NCBI GenBank assembly: GCA_030526175.1
Contig: JAUNDJ010000007.1
Span: forward strand, 1-42,171
Reading direction: 5' to 3'
Length of the DNA: 42,171 nucleotides
Source: Bacillota bacterium
GTDB taxonomy: Bacteria; Bacillota_I; Bacilli_A; Erysipelotrichales; Erysipelotrichaceae
The position numbers were made by a program, and so were the translations under genes. The notes under the pieces are model-generated. The model ran no database searches. It saw only the letters and a program-made list of their open reading frames with translations, and had not been told where the DNA came from. Below, in pieces: positions 8,573 through 18,203 of the stretch (positions within the stretch are counted from its first letter, which is position 1; every line of letters starts with the position of its first letter).

Positions 8573-10351
8573 ATGAAAAGAAAAGAACAATTAGTAGAAA
8601 ACACATGGAAATTAGAAGATATTTTTACAACAGAAAAAGAATGGAAAAATTGTTTAGAACACTTGGATTTATTATGCGATAAATGTGTATCGTATAAAGA
8701 TGTATTAAACAATCCAGTAAATCTTTTATCTTATTTAGATACATGGGAAGAGTTATCTCACGATCTGGAAAAGGTATATGCATACGCATATTTGGCGAGC
8801 GATCAAGACACAGGGAATGGTCATAATCTAGAATTAAAAGGTTTTGCACAAGCAAAATGGGTAGACATTTCTAATAAATGCTCCTTCTTTGATGTACAAG
8901 TTCTACAGATTCCTGAAGAAGAATTAAAAGGGTATTTTGAAAAAGAACGCCGATTAAATAAATATCGTCGTTTTTTAGAAGAATGTCGCCGTTTAAAAGA
9001 ACATACTTTATCAGAAGCTGAGGAAAAGCTATTATCATTAGCTGGACAAGTAGGCCAAATTCCAGATTCGATTTTTGGTATGTTAGACAATGCGGATGCA
9101 CAATTTAAAGAGGCAAAAGATAAAGATGGAAAATCATATGAATTAACGCATGGTTCATATATTGAATTGATGCATAGTCAAGATGAAATCTTACGAAAAT
9201 CCGCTTTTCAAAACTTATATGCCTTCTATAAAAATCATGTTAATACATATGCTTCAATTCTAGATGGACAAGCACAAGTACTAAAATTTGAAGCTATTGC
9301 TAGAAAATACAATTCTAGCTTAGAAGCTAGCTTAAACGCTAATCAAGTACCAACAAGCGTATATGACAATTTAATTGAAACTGTGCATAAGAATATACAT
9401 ATTTTACATAAATATATGAAATTAAGAAAAAAAGTACTTAATAAGGAAAAACTTCATATGTATGATTTATATGTGCCTATGGTTGAATCTGTGAATGAAT
9501 CAATTTCTTATGACCAAGCGAAAATGAATGTATTAGAGTCTATTCAAGTATATGGAAACGATTACGCTACAGTTTATGAAAAGGGATTAAACAATCGTTG
9601 GATTGATATTTATGAAAACGAAGGAAAATGTTCAGGTGCATATTCATATGGCGTTAGTGTTCATCCATTTGTTTTATTAAACTACAAAGAGAATCTAGAC
9701 TCAGAATTTACTTTAGCTCACGAAATGGGACATGCGATGCACTCCTACTTATCCAATATGTATCAAAATGAATTGGATAAAGATTATAAAATTTTTGTTG
9801 CCGAAGTAGCAAGTACATGCAATGAAGCCTTATTAATGGAATATTTACTGAATAAAAGTGTGGATAAAAAAGAAAGAGCTTATTTAATTAATTATTTCTT
9901 AGAACAATATCGCACAACCTTATATCGCCAATGTATGTTTGCAGAATTTGAAAAAATTATTCACGAAAAGGTCGCAAGAAATGAAAGATTAACAGCTGCT
10001 TCATTAAATCAGATTTATCACGAATTAAATGTATTCTATTATGGTGAAGATGTAATTGTGGATGAAGAAATTGATTATGAATGGGCAAGAATTCCACATT
10101 TCTATATGAATTTCTATGTATATCAATATGCGACAGGATTTAGTGCGGCAATGGCTCTGAGTCAAAAAATTATGAATGGAAATTATCAAGATATAGATAA
10201 TTACTTAACATTCTTAAAAGGAGGATGTTCCCAATCACCGATTGATTTACTAAAAATAGCTGGTGTAGATATGTCTACTCCTGTACCTATTCAAGCTGCT
10301 TTACAAAAGTTTGATCAGTTAATCGACGAATTTGACAATTTATTGGACTAA
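8573..10351 (+). CDS. pepF: Oligoendopeptidase F, M3-family metallopeptidase
   Basis: Cytoplasmic zinc peptidase that cuts oligopeptides of roughly 7-17 residues (family knowledge). The zinc motif HEMGH is at residues 383-387, with the downstream EVAST glutamate as third ligand. The length of 592 residues fits PepF. ATG 8573 is preceded by AAGGTGAT at ideal spacing; the GTG at 8564 overlaps that site and is rejected. It follows ftsH, so the two proteolytic genes may be partly co-transcribed. Confidence 0.95.
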   Translation: MKRKEQLVENTWKLEDIFTTEKEWKNCLEHLDLLCDKCVSYKDVLNNPVNLLSYLDTWEELSHDLEKVYAYAYLASDQDTGNGHNLELKGFAQAKWVDISNKCSFFDVQVLQIPEEELKGYFEKERRLNKYRRFLEECRRLKEHTLSEAEEKLLSLAGQVGQIPDSIFGMLDNADAQFKEAKDKDGKSYELTHGSYIELMHSQDEILRKSAFQNLYAFYKNHVNTYASILDGQAQVLKFEAIARKYNSSLEASLNANQVPTSVYDNLIETVHKNIHILHKYMKLRKKVLNKEKLHMYDLYVPMVESVNESISYDQAKMNVLESIQVYGNDYATVYEKGLNNRWIDIYENEGKCSGAYSYGVSVHPFVLLNYKENLDSEFTLAHEMGHAMHSYLSNMYQNELDKDYKIFVAEVASTCNEALLMEYLLNKSVDKKERAYLINYFLEQYRTTLYRQCMFAEFEKIIHEKVARNERLTAASLNQIYHELNVFYYGEDVIVDEEIDYEWARIPHFYMNFYVYQYATGFSAAMALSQKIMNGNYQDIDNYLTFLKGGCSQSPIDLLKIAGVDMSTPVPIQAALQKFDQLIDEFDNLLD

Positions 10352-10358
10352 AATTGAA

Positions 10359-10396
10359 ACCTGGGGATCGATTGAACCCCAGGTATTTTATTTTTT
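10359..10396. terminator. Terminator between pepF and tyrA
   Basis: Perfect stem ACCTGGGG / CCCCAGGT (10359-10366 with 10377-10384) with a ten-base loop, then an AT-rich, T-rich tail on the plus strand that runs over the tyrA stop. It serves pepF, and possibly the convergent aro-tyrA operon as well. Confidence 0.85.
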
Positions 10397-11260
10397 ATTT
10401 TTACTGTCGTTTTTGTTAAACAACTTTCGTCTTTCTGTCGATTGAATAAATAAACGTTTCATTTCATCACGGTCTTCATTTTGAAGAGCATCACGGAAAT
10501 GAGAAATTGAACGAATAAACTGATTGGTTTCATCTAAAAGAATTTCTTTATTTAATAAAAACAATTCAGTCCACATGTTTTCATTAATTTGAGCGATGCG
10601 TGTTAGATCTCTAAAAGAATCTCCTGTATATTCTACTAAATGAGAATTATCATGCGTATTCATTAAGCTAACTGCAATGACATGCGTTAATTGAGAAAGG
10701 AAACCAATCATTCGATCGTGTTCTTCACACGAAAGAATCGCAATGTGATTAAAATGCAATGTATAAGCTAAATCGTGACAAAATTCAATAGCTTCTGGTG
10801 TATTTTTTTCTGTAGGTGTGATAATAAAATTAGCACGCATAAACATTTCTGTGTTCGCATACTCAATTCCATTTGTTTCTCTTCCTGCCATTGGGTGACA
10901 AGAAAGAAATTCAACAGGATAGTCTTTCAATTCTTCTTGGACAACATCCACAATGTTTGTTTTTACACCACTAACATCTGTAATCAAAGCATTTTTCTTA
11001 AATAAATGTTTATATTTTTTTACCCATTCAATCATAGCTGTTGGATATAGTCCGAAAATGACAACATCTGCTTTAGAAACAAATTCATCCACTTCAATTT
11101 GTCCTTCGTCAATAATCCCATGTTCTAAAGCATAGTCAATGGTTTCTTGTCGTCTAGCTATACCATAAACCGTATAACCTTCTTTTTTTAGACCTAAGGC
11201 ATAACTACCCCCAAGTAGACCTAATCCGATAATTAAAAAGCGAGTTTCTTTTTTTATCAT
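10388..11260 (-). CDS. tyrA: Prephenate dehydrogenase
   Basis: NAD(P)-dependent oxidative decarboxylation of prephenate to 4-hydroxyphenylpyruvate in tyrosine synthesis. The Rossmann motif GLGLLGGSYALGL is near the N-terminus, SGVK and HPMAGRE are the catalytic-site motifs, and the C-terminal helical dimer domain has the GDSFRDLTRIA motif. At 290 residues it has no ACT domain, unlike some Bacillus-type enzymes, so feedback by tyrosine through that domain is not expected. The start codon overlaps the aroA stop by four bases (ATGA). Confidence 0.95.
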   Translation of the reverse strand: MIKKETRFLIIGLGLLGGSYALGLKKEGYTVYGIARRQETIDYALEHGIIDEGQIEVDEFVSKADVVIFGLYPTAMIEWVKKYKHLFKKNALITDVSGVKTNIVDVVQEELKDYPVEFLSCHPMAGRETNGIEYANTEMFMRANFIITPTEKNTPEAIEFCHDLAYTLHFNHIAILSCEEHDRMIGFLSQLTHVIAVSLMNTHDNSHLVEYTGDSFRDLTRIAQINENMWTELFLLNKEILLDETNQFIRSISHFRDALQNEDRDEMKRLFIQSTERRKLFNKNDSKNKK

Positions 11261-12525
11261 AATTTCTCTACCTTTCCGCCGATGGATTGAATATCCTCAA
11301 AAAAAGATGGGTAACTTTTCGTAATAGCTTGTGCATCATCGATAATGCATTCACTTTGTGAACACAAACCAAAGACTGTCATTGCCATCACAATACGATG
11401 ATCGTTATGTCCATATAGCGCAACAGTTTTATCTTGTTTGTAGGATTCTTTTCCAACAATTGTAATGGAATCTTCTGTAGAAGTGATATCAACTCCCCAT
11501 TTTTTTAATTCAGATTCCATCGCTTCAATACGATCACTCTCTTTAATACGTAAACGCCCCGCATTAATGATATGTGTTGTTCCTTTTGCGAAAGAAGCTA
11601 ATACACAAAGAATAGGACCTAAATCTGGACAATTGGATAAATCGATAATTTGTCCTTGGAGTTGGTTGTGTGAAACTGCGATTGAATCCGATTCAATCGA
11701 GATTTGTGCACCCGCGTTCTTTAATTGTTCTAAAATGGCTTTGTCACCTTGTTTAGAATAAGGATCCATATTGGAACAAGTTAAATTTTCTTGTAAGGCG
11801 GCTAACACACCAAAGAATGCCATTTGCGAATAGTCACCTTCCACGATAACATCTTGTGCTAAATATTCTTGATTGCCAGGAATAAAATAAGAATGATTAC
11901 TTGTTTCTTTTATCTCTATTCCAAATTTATTCAACATTTGAATTGTTAGGTCAACATATGATTTTGATTCAAAAGGTTCTGTAATAATGATATTGGAATC
12001 TTCTTTTAATAGAGGTAAAGTAAACAACAATCCAGTAATGAATTGACTGGAAATATCACCTGGAATTGTATAGTCCTTGGCTTTCAAAGCACCTTGTATT
12101 TGTATGTTTTCACTTGTTTGTTTAAATACAATATTTTGTTCATCAAAGAGATTTTGATAAACGTTCATAGGACGAGATAGTAAGCGACCTTGTCCTAAAA
12201 AGGTTACTTTCTTATTTGTTAGAGAAGCAACAGGAATTAAAAATCGCAATGTTGAACCGGATTCGTTACAGTTACAAGTAACTTCATTGTTAACTTGTAA
12301 GTCTGTTCCTTCCACAATACAATAAGTATCAAATTTTTGGATTTTTGCGCCTAGACTCTCCATACAAGAAATAGTTGCCTCAATATCTTTAGAATATGTA
12401 ATGTTAGATACTTTTGATTTCCCCTTCGCAAGCGAAGCACAGATAATAGCGCGGTGTGCCATGGATTTGCTAGATGGAATCGATACATTTCCACTGACTT
12501 TTGATGGTGATACTTTTACTTTCAT
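11257..12525 (-). CDS. aroA: 3-phosphoshikimate 1-carboxyvinyltransferase (EPSP synthase)
   Basis: Condenses shikimate-3-phosphate with PEP. Visible signatures are SSKSMAHRA, NESGSTLRFLIP, LSRPM, GDISSQF, EGDYSQMAF and DHRIVMA. The serine/threonine pattern and the NESGSTLRF stretch resemble enzymes of Gram-positive anaerobes. Length is 422 residues, as expected. ATGA overlaps at both ends with aroC and tyrA show tight translational coupling; GAGGGA within the end of aroC is its ribosome binding site. Confidence 0.96.
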   Translation of the reverse strand: MKVKVSPSKVSGNVSIPSSKSMAHRAIICASLAKGKSKVSNITYSKDIEATISCMESLGAKIQKFDTYCIVEGTDLQVNNEVTCNCNESGSTLRFLIPVASLTNKKVTFLGQGRLLSRPMNVYQNLFDEQNIVFKQTSENIQIQGALKAKDYTIPGDISSQFITGLLFTLPLLKEDSNIIITEPFESKSYVDLTIQMLNKFGIEIKETSNHSYFIPGNQEYLAQDVIVEGDYSQMAFFGVLAALQENLTCSNMDPYSKQGDKAILEQLKNAGAQISIESDSIAVSHNQLQGQIIDLSNCPDLGPILCVLASFAKGTTHIINAGRLRIKESDRIEAMESELKKWGVDITSTEDSITIVGKESYKQDKTVALYGHNDHRIVMAMTVFGLCSQSECIIDDAQAITKSYPSFFEDIQSIGGKVEKL

Positions 12526-13619
12526 ACTAATCCCTCACTTGCTTTTTTGGACATCCATAAGTCTAAGATTCCAAAAGCTAATACACTATCCACAACGACA
12601 CGTGCTCTATGAATAATACATGGATCGTGTCTTCCTTGGATTTGTAGTTTGACATTTTCTTTTGTTTTATAATCAACAGAATCTTGTTCCTTAAAAATAG
12701 AAGGCGTTGGTTTAATACAAGTGTGGATCACAATTGGCATCCCGTTGCTGATACCACCATTGATTCCAGCATTGTTATTTGTCTTCGTTTTCATTCCGTT
12801 GTCGTAATAAAGCGAATCGTTGGCTTGACTACCAAGCATGCTGGCAAATCCAAATCCTTCTCCAAAAGAAACACCTTTTACAGCTGGAATGCTGAATAGT
12901 AGGTGTGAAAGAATACTTTCGCAAGAATCAAAAAATGGTTCTCCAATTCCAGTAGGAACCCCCACAATCGCACTTTCTAAGATTCCTCCAACACTGTCTC
13001 CTTGGCTAGCTGCTTCTTCTGCAATGGCATTCATTTTAATACCGGCTTCTTCATTAATTGTCGCAAACTCTTTTTGATTCATGGCATGAATTTGTTCTAC
13101 TAAAGATTCATAATCTTTTGCAAAAGATTCATCTTTTTCTGTATATAACTGTTCAATATGAGAACCAATGAAGATACCTTGTTGTTCTAGTATTTGACGG
13201 CAAATACTTCCGGCCGCTACGATACAAGCGGTTAATCGTCCTGAGAAATGTCCCCCTCCACGATAATCTTGGAATCCATTATATTTTTCAAAAGCAGTAT
13301 AGTCTGCATGTCCTGGTCGTAAACGATATTGGATAGATGCATAGTCTTTTGATTTGGTATTTTGATTTTGAATTAAGATGGTTAATGCGGTACCTGTTGT
13401 ATATCCATTAAAGTAACCAGAAATGATTTGCACACCATCAGCCTCATGACGTTGAGTAGAAATTTTCCCTTTGGCTTTTCTTTTCTCCATGTCCGAAGCG
13501 ATACGTGTTTCATCAATCTTAAATCCAGCAGGAAGACCATCTAAAACAATTCCAATGGCTGGTCCATGACTTTCACCAAAAAGAGTCATGGAGATATTGG
13601 TTCCAAAATTATTTTTCAT
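12522..13619 (-). CDS. aroC: Chorismate synthase
   Basis: FMN-dependent elimination of phosphate from EPSP to give chorismate, the branch point to Phe, Tyr, Trp and folate. Signatures are GESHGPAIG at the N-terminus, RPGHADYT, YRGGGHFSGRLTA and the C-terminal GRHDPCIIHRA. The 365-residue length is standard. It overlaps the aroB end by 11 bases; AGAGG inside aroB supplies the ribosome binding site. Confidence 0.97.
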   Translation of the reverse strand: MKNNFGTNISMTLFGESHGPAIGIVLDGLPAGFKIDETRIASDMEKRKAKGKISTQRHEADGVQIISGYFNGYTTGTALTILIQNQNTKSKDYASIQYRLRPGHADYTAFEKYNGFQDYRGGGHFSGRLTACIVAAGSICRQILEQQGIFIGSHIEQLYTEKDESFAKDYESLVEQIHAMNQKEFATINEEAGIKMNAIAEEAASQGDSVGGILESAIVGVPTGIGEPFFDSCESILSHLLFSIPAVKGVSFGEGFGFASMLGSQANDSLYYDNGMKTKTNNNAGINGGISNGMPIVIHTCIKPTPSIFKEQDSVDYKTKENVKLQIQGRHDPCIIHRARVVVDSVLAFGILDLWMSKKASEGLV

Positions 13620-14622
13620 AAGGACCTCTTTCTAATACATCTCGAAGTTGTTCGTTGCTGTATTCTTCTAAAATATATTTTCCTAATGTAGGTACTTTTA
13701 CAACAGTTGTAGTGGCACCTGTTGTTTTTTTGTCATGAGAGATAATATCCAAAATAGTATCTACCGAATAATCAGGGACTTGTGGTGCTTCTAATTTTTC
13801 ATATATTTTTAACACGCGTTCTTTTAATGCTTTATCTTCTATAAAGAAAAGCATTCCCATAGATACACATTCTCCATGTAAGAATGTATTTAACCCACAA
13901 TCACTTTCAATGGCATGACCAATGGTATGACCGAAATTTAATATTTTTCGTAAAGAAGATTCTTTTTCATCTTGTTCGACTACCATCTTTTTTAAAGAAA
14001 TTGATTTTTGGAAAATCGTTTCTAAATTCAAGTCATCTTTTTCAAACAATTCAAACAATTCAGCATCTAAAATCATTCCCATTTTTAATGCTTCGAATAA
14101 ACCATTGTGTTGTTGACGAATAGATAAAGTCGATAAAACTTGAGGGTCAATAATGACAGCTTTTGGTTGCCAAAATGCACCTACGATATTTTTATACGAT
14201 CCCATATCGATGGCAACTTTACCACCAACTGAAGAATCCACTTGGGAAAGAATGGTTGTTGGAATGTTGTAGAAATCGATTCCTCGCATATATGTGGCTG
14301 CCACAAAACCAGAAATATCACCGACTACACCACCTCCAATGGCGATGACACAATCTTTTCTAGACATATTATGTTCGATACATTGTTCTAACAAATATTT
14401 ATAAGTATCAAAACATTTAGACTGTTCACCTTGTTCAAAGGTTAAGACAAAATGATTAGGACATTGTGCAGCGACCATGTTTACCCATTTTTCTGGCACG
14501 CCTGTATCCGTAATGATCGCAACTTTTCGATTTACATTGATTGTTTCTTTTATATTCGCAAGAGCGTTATATTCTATCGTAATAGGATAGGAATTTGCTC
14601 CTAAATTTACCTGTAGTTTCAT
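13609..14622 (-). CDS. aroB: 3-dehydroquinate synthase
   Basis: NAD- and metal-dependent cyclisation of DAHP to 3-dehydroquinate. GGGVVGDISGFVA, the PTTILSQVDSSVGGK motif, the metal-binding NFGHTIGHAIE and HGE are all present. I start at ATG 14622, eight bases downstream of AAAAGGAG; the in-frame upstream codon at 14655 precedes that site. This gives 337 residues, close to the family norm. First gene of the minus-strand aroBCA-tyrA operon and divergent from pheA. Confidence 0.95.
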   Translation of the reverse strand: MKLQVNLGANSYPITIEYNALANIKETINVNRKVAIITDTGVPEKWVNMVAAQCPNHFVLTFEQGEQSKCFDTYKYLLEQCIEHNMSRKDCVIAIGGGVVGDISGFVAATYMRGIDFYNIPTTILSQVDSSVGGKVAIDMGSYKNIVGAFWQPKAVIIDPQVLSTLSIRQQHNGLFEALKMGMILDAELFELFEKDDLNLETIFQKSISLKKMVVEQDEKESSLRKILNFGHTIGHAIESDCGLNTFLHGECVSMGMLFFIEDKALKERVLKIYEKLEAPQVPDYSVDTILDIISHDKKTTGATTTVVKVPTLGKYILEEYSNEQLRDVLERGPYEK

Positions 14623-14754
14623 ATTCAAAAAACTCCTTTTGAAACATTCTATCATGAATGAAAAAATATTTCATAATTATATAGATGTTTTCACTCCTTA
14701 TACAGCTGTTTTTAATAGTGCAACAATGAAAAATGATGAAAAAGTATATTTTGT

Positions 14755-14780
14755 TTTCAGAAAATGTATTATTTCTGAAA
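14755..14780 (+). promoter_or_regulatory. Perfect inverted repeat in the aroB/pheA intergenic region, candidate operator
   Basis: TTTCAGAAA, eight bases, TTTCTGAAA. It lies just upstream of the extended -10 of pheA, where the -35 box should be, and between two divergent aromatic operons. A repressor here could control both. The regulator is unknown. Confidence 0.6.
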
Positions 14781-14786
14781 GTTTAT

Positions 14787-14794
14787 GGTATGAT
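14787..14794 (+). promoter_or_regulatory. Extended -10 element of the pheA promoter
   Basis: TGG followed by TATGAT (-10 at 14789-14794), about 19 bases before the pheA start. No good -35 is visible; that position is taken by the 14755-14780 palindrome. Confidence 0.55.
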
Positions 14795-14812
14795 AATAAC
14801 GCGAGGTGGAAT

Positions 14813-15883
14813 ATGAACGCATTAGAAGAAGCAAGAAAGAATATTGATCGAATTGACAAAGAAATTGCTGCTCTTTATGAGCAACGTATGGATGCGGTAA
14901 CGCAAGTTGTCTTATATAAAAAGGAAAACGGGATACCGGTTTTAGATAGTTCGAGAGAAGAAGCAATTTTGGAAAAAAATCAACATTATATTCAAAATGA
15001 AAAGTATAAACCATACTACAAAAAATTGATGAAATATATTATGCGTAATTCAAGAGATTACCAAGCGTCTATCTTATCAACGGATGTAGTGGCTTATGCA
15101 GGTATTGAAGGTGCTTTTGCACATATTGTGAGTTCAAATGAATTTCCAGCCAATCCGAAGATAAATTTTTCTTCTTTTGATGAAGTTTTTGAAGCAGTTG
15201 TTTCAAAAAAAGCACAGTTCGGTGTCATCCCTTTTGAAAATACGAATTCTGGTTTAGTAGGTGAGGTATTAGATGCTTTGTTGAAATATCCAGTTTATAT
15301 TCAAAAGGTTGTCGATCAGAGTATCGAACAATGCTTATTAGGAGTACCTGGAGCTTCTTTAAAAGATGTCGAATGGGTATATTCGAAAGATCAAGCTTTA
15401 TCTCAGGCAAAAGACTTCTTAAATAGTTTGAAAGTACAAACGGTATCTTATCCAAATACGGCAATGGCGGCTCAATATATCGCTAGTCAAATGGATAAGA
15501 GAAAAGCTGCTATTGGTGCAAAAGAAGCCGCGCAATTATATGGTTTGGACATATTAGCTGATCAAATTGAAGCGAATACAACGAATACGACAAGATTTTT
15601 AGTCATTGGATTGGATGAACCAAAAGAAGGTAACCATTCAAGTATAATCGTGACAATTAAACACAATGTCGGATCTTTGGAAAAGATGATTAATGCGATT
15701 TCTGCCCAAGGATTAAATATGGCAAGTATTCAATCACGACCAATAAAAGGAAAACCATTTGAATACTTCTTCTTTATCGAAGTAGAAGGAGTAATTGATC
15801 AAACTTGTTTGAAAGAGCTAGAACAAGCGTGTGAAAGTATTAAATTGTTGGGTACTTACCCACTCAAAAGAAAGGATGAATAA
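14813..15883 (+). CDS. pheA: Bifunctional chorismate mutase/prephenate dehydratase
   Basis: Converts chorismate to prephenate and then phenylpyruvate. Residues 1-85 form an AroQ-type mutase (RKNIDRIDKEIAALYEQR). Residues from about 90-270 are the dehydratase (YAGIEGAFAH, VIPFENTNSG, NTTRFLVIG). The rest is an ACT domain with SIQSRPIKGKPFEYFFF, which in this family binds phenylalanine for feedback inhibition. I use ATG 14813 with GAGGTGG ahead; the longer upstream reading is intergenic, with AT-rich, non-protein-like sequence and the promoter. The final codons run into the next gene's ribosome binding site. Confidence 0.95.
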   Translation: MNALEEARKNIDRIDKEIAALYEQRMDAVTQVVLYKKENGIPVLDSSREEAILEKNQHYIQNEKYKPYYKKLMKYIMRNSRDYQASILSTDVVAYAGIEGAFAHIVSSNEFPANPKINFSSFDEVFEAVVSKKAQFGVIPFENTNSGLVGEVLDALLKYPVYIQKVVDQSIEQCLLGVPGASLKDVEWVYSKDQALSQAKDFLNSLKVQTVSYPNTAMAAQYIASQMDKRKAAIGAKEAAQLYGLDILADQIEANTTNTTRFLVIGLDEPKEGNHSSIIVTIKHNVGSLEKMINAISAQGLNMASIQSRPIKGKPFEYFFFIEVEGVIDQTCLKELEQACESIKLLGTYPLKRKDE

Positions 15884-15885
15884 AT

Positions 15886-17115
15886 ATGAGTTTTGTAAAA
15901 GATAGCGTAAATAGAACACCAATCGTGGATACAGTATTTGCAATTGTTGCGAAAGCAGCAGAAGCAAAAGCTAAATTTGGAGCGGATGCAGTTGTAGATG
16001 CAACAATCGGATCATTATATGGAGAAGATGGGAAATTAGTTGCATTAGATTGTGTATTCGAATCATTAAAAAGCCAAGACAACCGTGTATTAGCTAAATA
16101 TGCAGCTAGTTTCACAGGAAATGCTGATTTCCGTTCATTAGTTCACGAATGGGTTGTACAAGGAAACACAAAATTACCTTATGAAGTTATCGCAACACCT
16201 GGAGGAACAGGAGCTGTTGGTACTTGTTTAAACGAATGTCTTGATGCAGGACAAACTGTTATTCTTCCTGAAGTGGCATGGGGATCTTATAACTTAATGG
16301 CACAAATGGATAACTTAAATGTTGTAAAATATAGCTTATTTGATGGAGATAAATTCAATATCGCTAGTTTAAAAGAATCATTTGAAACAGTTAAGAAAAC
16401 ACAAGATCGTATTGTGTTCATTATCAATGACCCTTGTCATAACCCAACAGGATATTCATTAAGCAATGAAGAATGGGCAGAAGTTGTTGCATTAGTAAAT
16501 GAAACAGCTAAAACTCACAGCGTTGTAATTGTAAATGATATCGCTTATATGGATTTCGCATACGGACAAGAAAAAGCTCGTGAATATATGAAAAACTTTG
16601 ATAACTTAAGCGACAATGCAGCTGTTGTTGTTTGCTTCAGTATTTCAAAATCAATGACTAGCTACGGATTACGTTGTGGGGCAGCAATCATTATGTCACC
16701 AACTGCTGAAGCCGTAAATCAAATTAAAATTGTATTCGAAAAAGCAGCACGTGCAACTTGGTCAAATATCAACAATGGTGCCATGGCTATGTTTGTAGAC
16801 GTACTACAAAATCGTAAAGAAGAATACGATAAAGAACGTATGTATTATGTAAACTTACTTCAAAAACGTTCTTCAAAATTTGTAGAAGAAGCAGCTCAAG
16901 TTGGATTAAAACACTATCCATATAAAGAAGGTTTCTTCGTAACATTATCTATGGATAACGATACTCGTGATGTATTCCACGAAAAATTAATGGCTGAAAA
17001 TATCTTTACTGTAAAAGTAAACAAAGGTATCCGTGTTGCGGTTTGCTCATTACCATATGAAAAAGTATGTGGTCTTGCAAAACGTATGAAAGACATTTTA
17101 GATACTTGTGCATAA
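15886..17115 (+). CDS. Class I aminotransferase, probably aromatic
   Basis: PLP-dependent aminotransferase of 409 residues. The cofactor lysine lies in SISKSMTSYGLRCG, the NDPCHNPTGYS motif includes the conserved Asn-Pro-Thr-Gly, and the substrate-carboxylate arginine is in the C-terminal half. It starts two bases after the pheA stop with AAAGGATGA as ribosome binding site, so it most likely transaminates phenylpyruvate and 4-hydroxyphenylpyruvate, the last step of the pathway encoded around it. Aspartate aminotransferase activity is the main alternative. Confidence 0.88.
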   Translation: MSFVKDSVNRTPIVDTVFAIVAKAAEAKAKFGADAVVDATIGSLYGEDGKLVALDCVFESLKSQDNRVLAKYAASFTGNADFRSLVHEWVVQGNTKLPYEVIATPGGTGAVGTCLNECLDAGQTVILPEVAWGSYNLMAQMDNLNVVKYSLFDGDKFNIASLKESFETVKKTQDRIVFIINDPCHNPTGYSLSNEEWAEVVALVNETAKTHSVVIVNDIAYMDFAYGQEKAREYMKNFDNLSDNAAVVVCFSISKSMTSYGLRCGAAIIMSPTAEAVNQIKIVFEKAARATWSNINNGAMAMFVDVLQNRKEEYDKERMYYVNLLQKRSSKFVEEAAQVGLKHYPYKEGFFVTLSMDNDTRDVFHEKLMAENIFTVKVNKGIRVAVCSLPYEKVCGLAKRMKDILDTCA

Positions 17116-17128
17116 TCTTATTTATCAT

Positions 17129-17151
17129 AGAGGCTTCGGCCTCTTTTTTTT
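17129..17151 (+). terminator. Terminator of pheA-aminotransferase operon
   Basis: AGAGGC, TTCG tetraloop, GCCTCT, then a run of T. Confidence 0.95.
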
Positions 17152-17237
17152 ATCTGAAGTGACATTCATCAATATGAATTTTAAGAAGATAGTGATAAAC
17201 TATGAATATAAAACGCTTAGATTTAAAGGAGAAGTAT

Positions 17238-18203
17238 ATGAAAAAATATGATGTAGTCGCATTAGGCGAATTATTAATTGACTTCACAGATAATGGGATT
17301 TCAGAACAAGGGAACCCTGTACTAGAAGCCAACCCAGGAGGAGCTCCTTGTAACGTATTAGCCATGTTGACAAAGCTTGGTCGTAAAGTAGCTTTTATTG
17401 GAAAAGTTGGAAATGATGGATTTGGAAAACAACTTCGTAATGCGATTGTTGAACAAGGAATCAGTGATGAAGGATTAAAATTTGACGATGAAGTTCACAC
17501 AACCTTAGCTATAGTATTAAAAACAGAAACAGGAGATCGTGATTTTGCGTTCTATCGAAAACCTGGAGCGGATGTAAATATCACAGCGGATGAAATTGAT
17601 GAAGAATTGATCAAAGCATCAAAGATTTTCCATTTTGGAACTTTATCACTAACAGATGAACCAGCTGTTTCTGCAACACACAAAGCAATTCGTATCGCCA
17701 AAGAAAATGGATTAACAATCACTTTCGATCCAAACTTACGAGAACCATTATGGGATAGCCTTGATTCTGCACATAAACAAGTGGATTGGGGATTACAACA
17801 ATGTGATGTCCTAAAAATCTCGGATAATGAAATCCAATGGTTTACTGGAAAAGAAGACTTTGACCAAGGAATTAAAGTGTTACAAGAAACATATCCTAAT
17901 ATTAAGCTAATTACATTATCTTTAGGACCAGATGGATCAAGAGCTTATTATAAAGATATCATGGTAGAAAAACCGGCATTCTTACAAGAAGGACCAGTAG
18001 AAACAACAGGATGTGGAGATACTTTCTGTGGTAACTTAATCAATACAGTCTTAGAATATGGATTAGACGATTTGAACGAAGAAATCCTATCGAATATGTT
18101 AGTCTTTGCGAATGCGGCAGCTTCCTTAGTATCTAAGAAAAAAGGAGCATTACGAGTAATGCCAACTAAAGAAGAAGTGGAAGCCTTCCTAGCAACAAAG
18201 TAG
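17238..18203 (+). CDS. PfkB-family sugar kinase, probably fructokinase
   Basis: ATP-dependent ribokinase-fold kinase of 321 residues. The N-terminal GELLIDFTDNG, the substrate-binding NPGGAPCNV (first PfkB signature) and the C-terminal catalytic DTFCGNL with ETTGCGD (second signature, catalytic Asp) match bacterial fructokinases (ScrK/FruK-like). ATG 17238 has AAAGGAG six bases upstream; the upstream in-frame ATG at 17202 has none. It is directly followed by a phosphatase gene. Substrate cannot be fixed from sequence alone. Confidence 0.9.
   Translation: MKKYDVVALGELLIDFTDNGISEQGNPVLEANPGGAPCNVLAMLTKLGRKVAFIGKVGNDGFGKQLRNAIVEQGISDEGLKFDDEVHTTLAIVLKTETGDRDFAFYRKPGADVNITADEIDEELIKASKIFHFGTLSLTDEPAVSATHKAIRIAKENGLTITFDPNLREPLWDSLDSAHKQVDWGLQQCDVLKISDNEIQWFTGKEDFDQGIKVLQETYPNIKLITLSLGPDGSRAYYKDIMVEKPAFLQEGPVETTGCGDTFCGNLINTVLEYGLDDLNEEILSNMLVFANAAASLVSKKKGALRVMPTKEEVEAFLATK

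Noticed and set aside
14639..14812. Upstream in-frame extension of pheA
   Set aside because: Contains the promoter and palindrome, lacks a ribosome binding site, and the mutase domain begins at ATG 14813.
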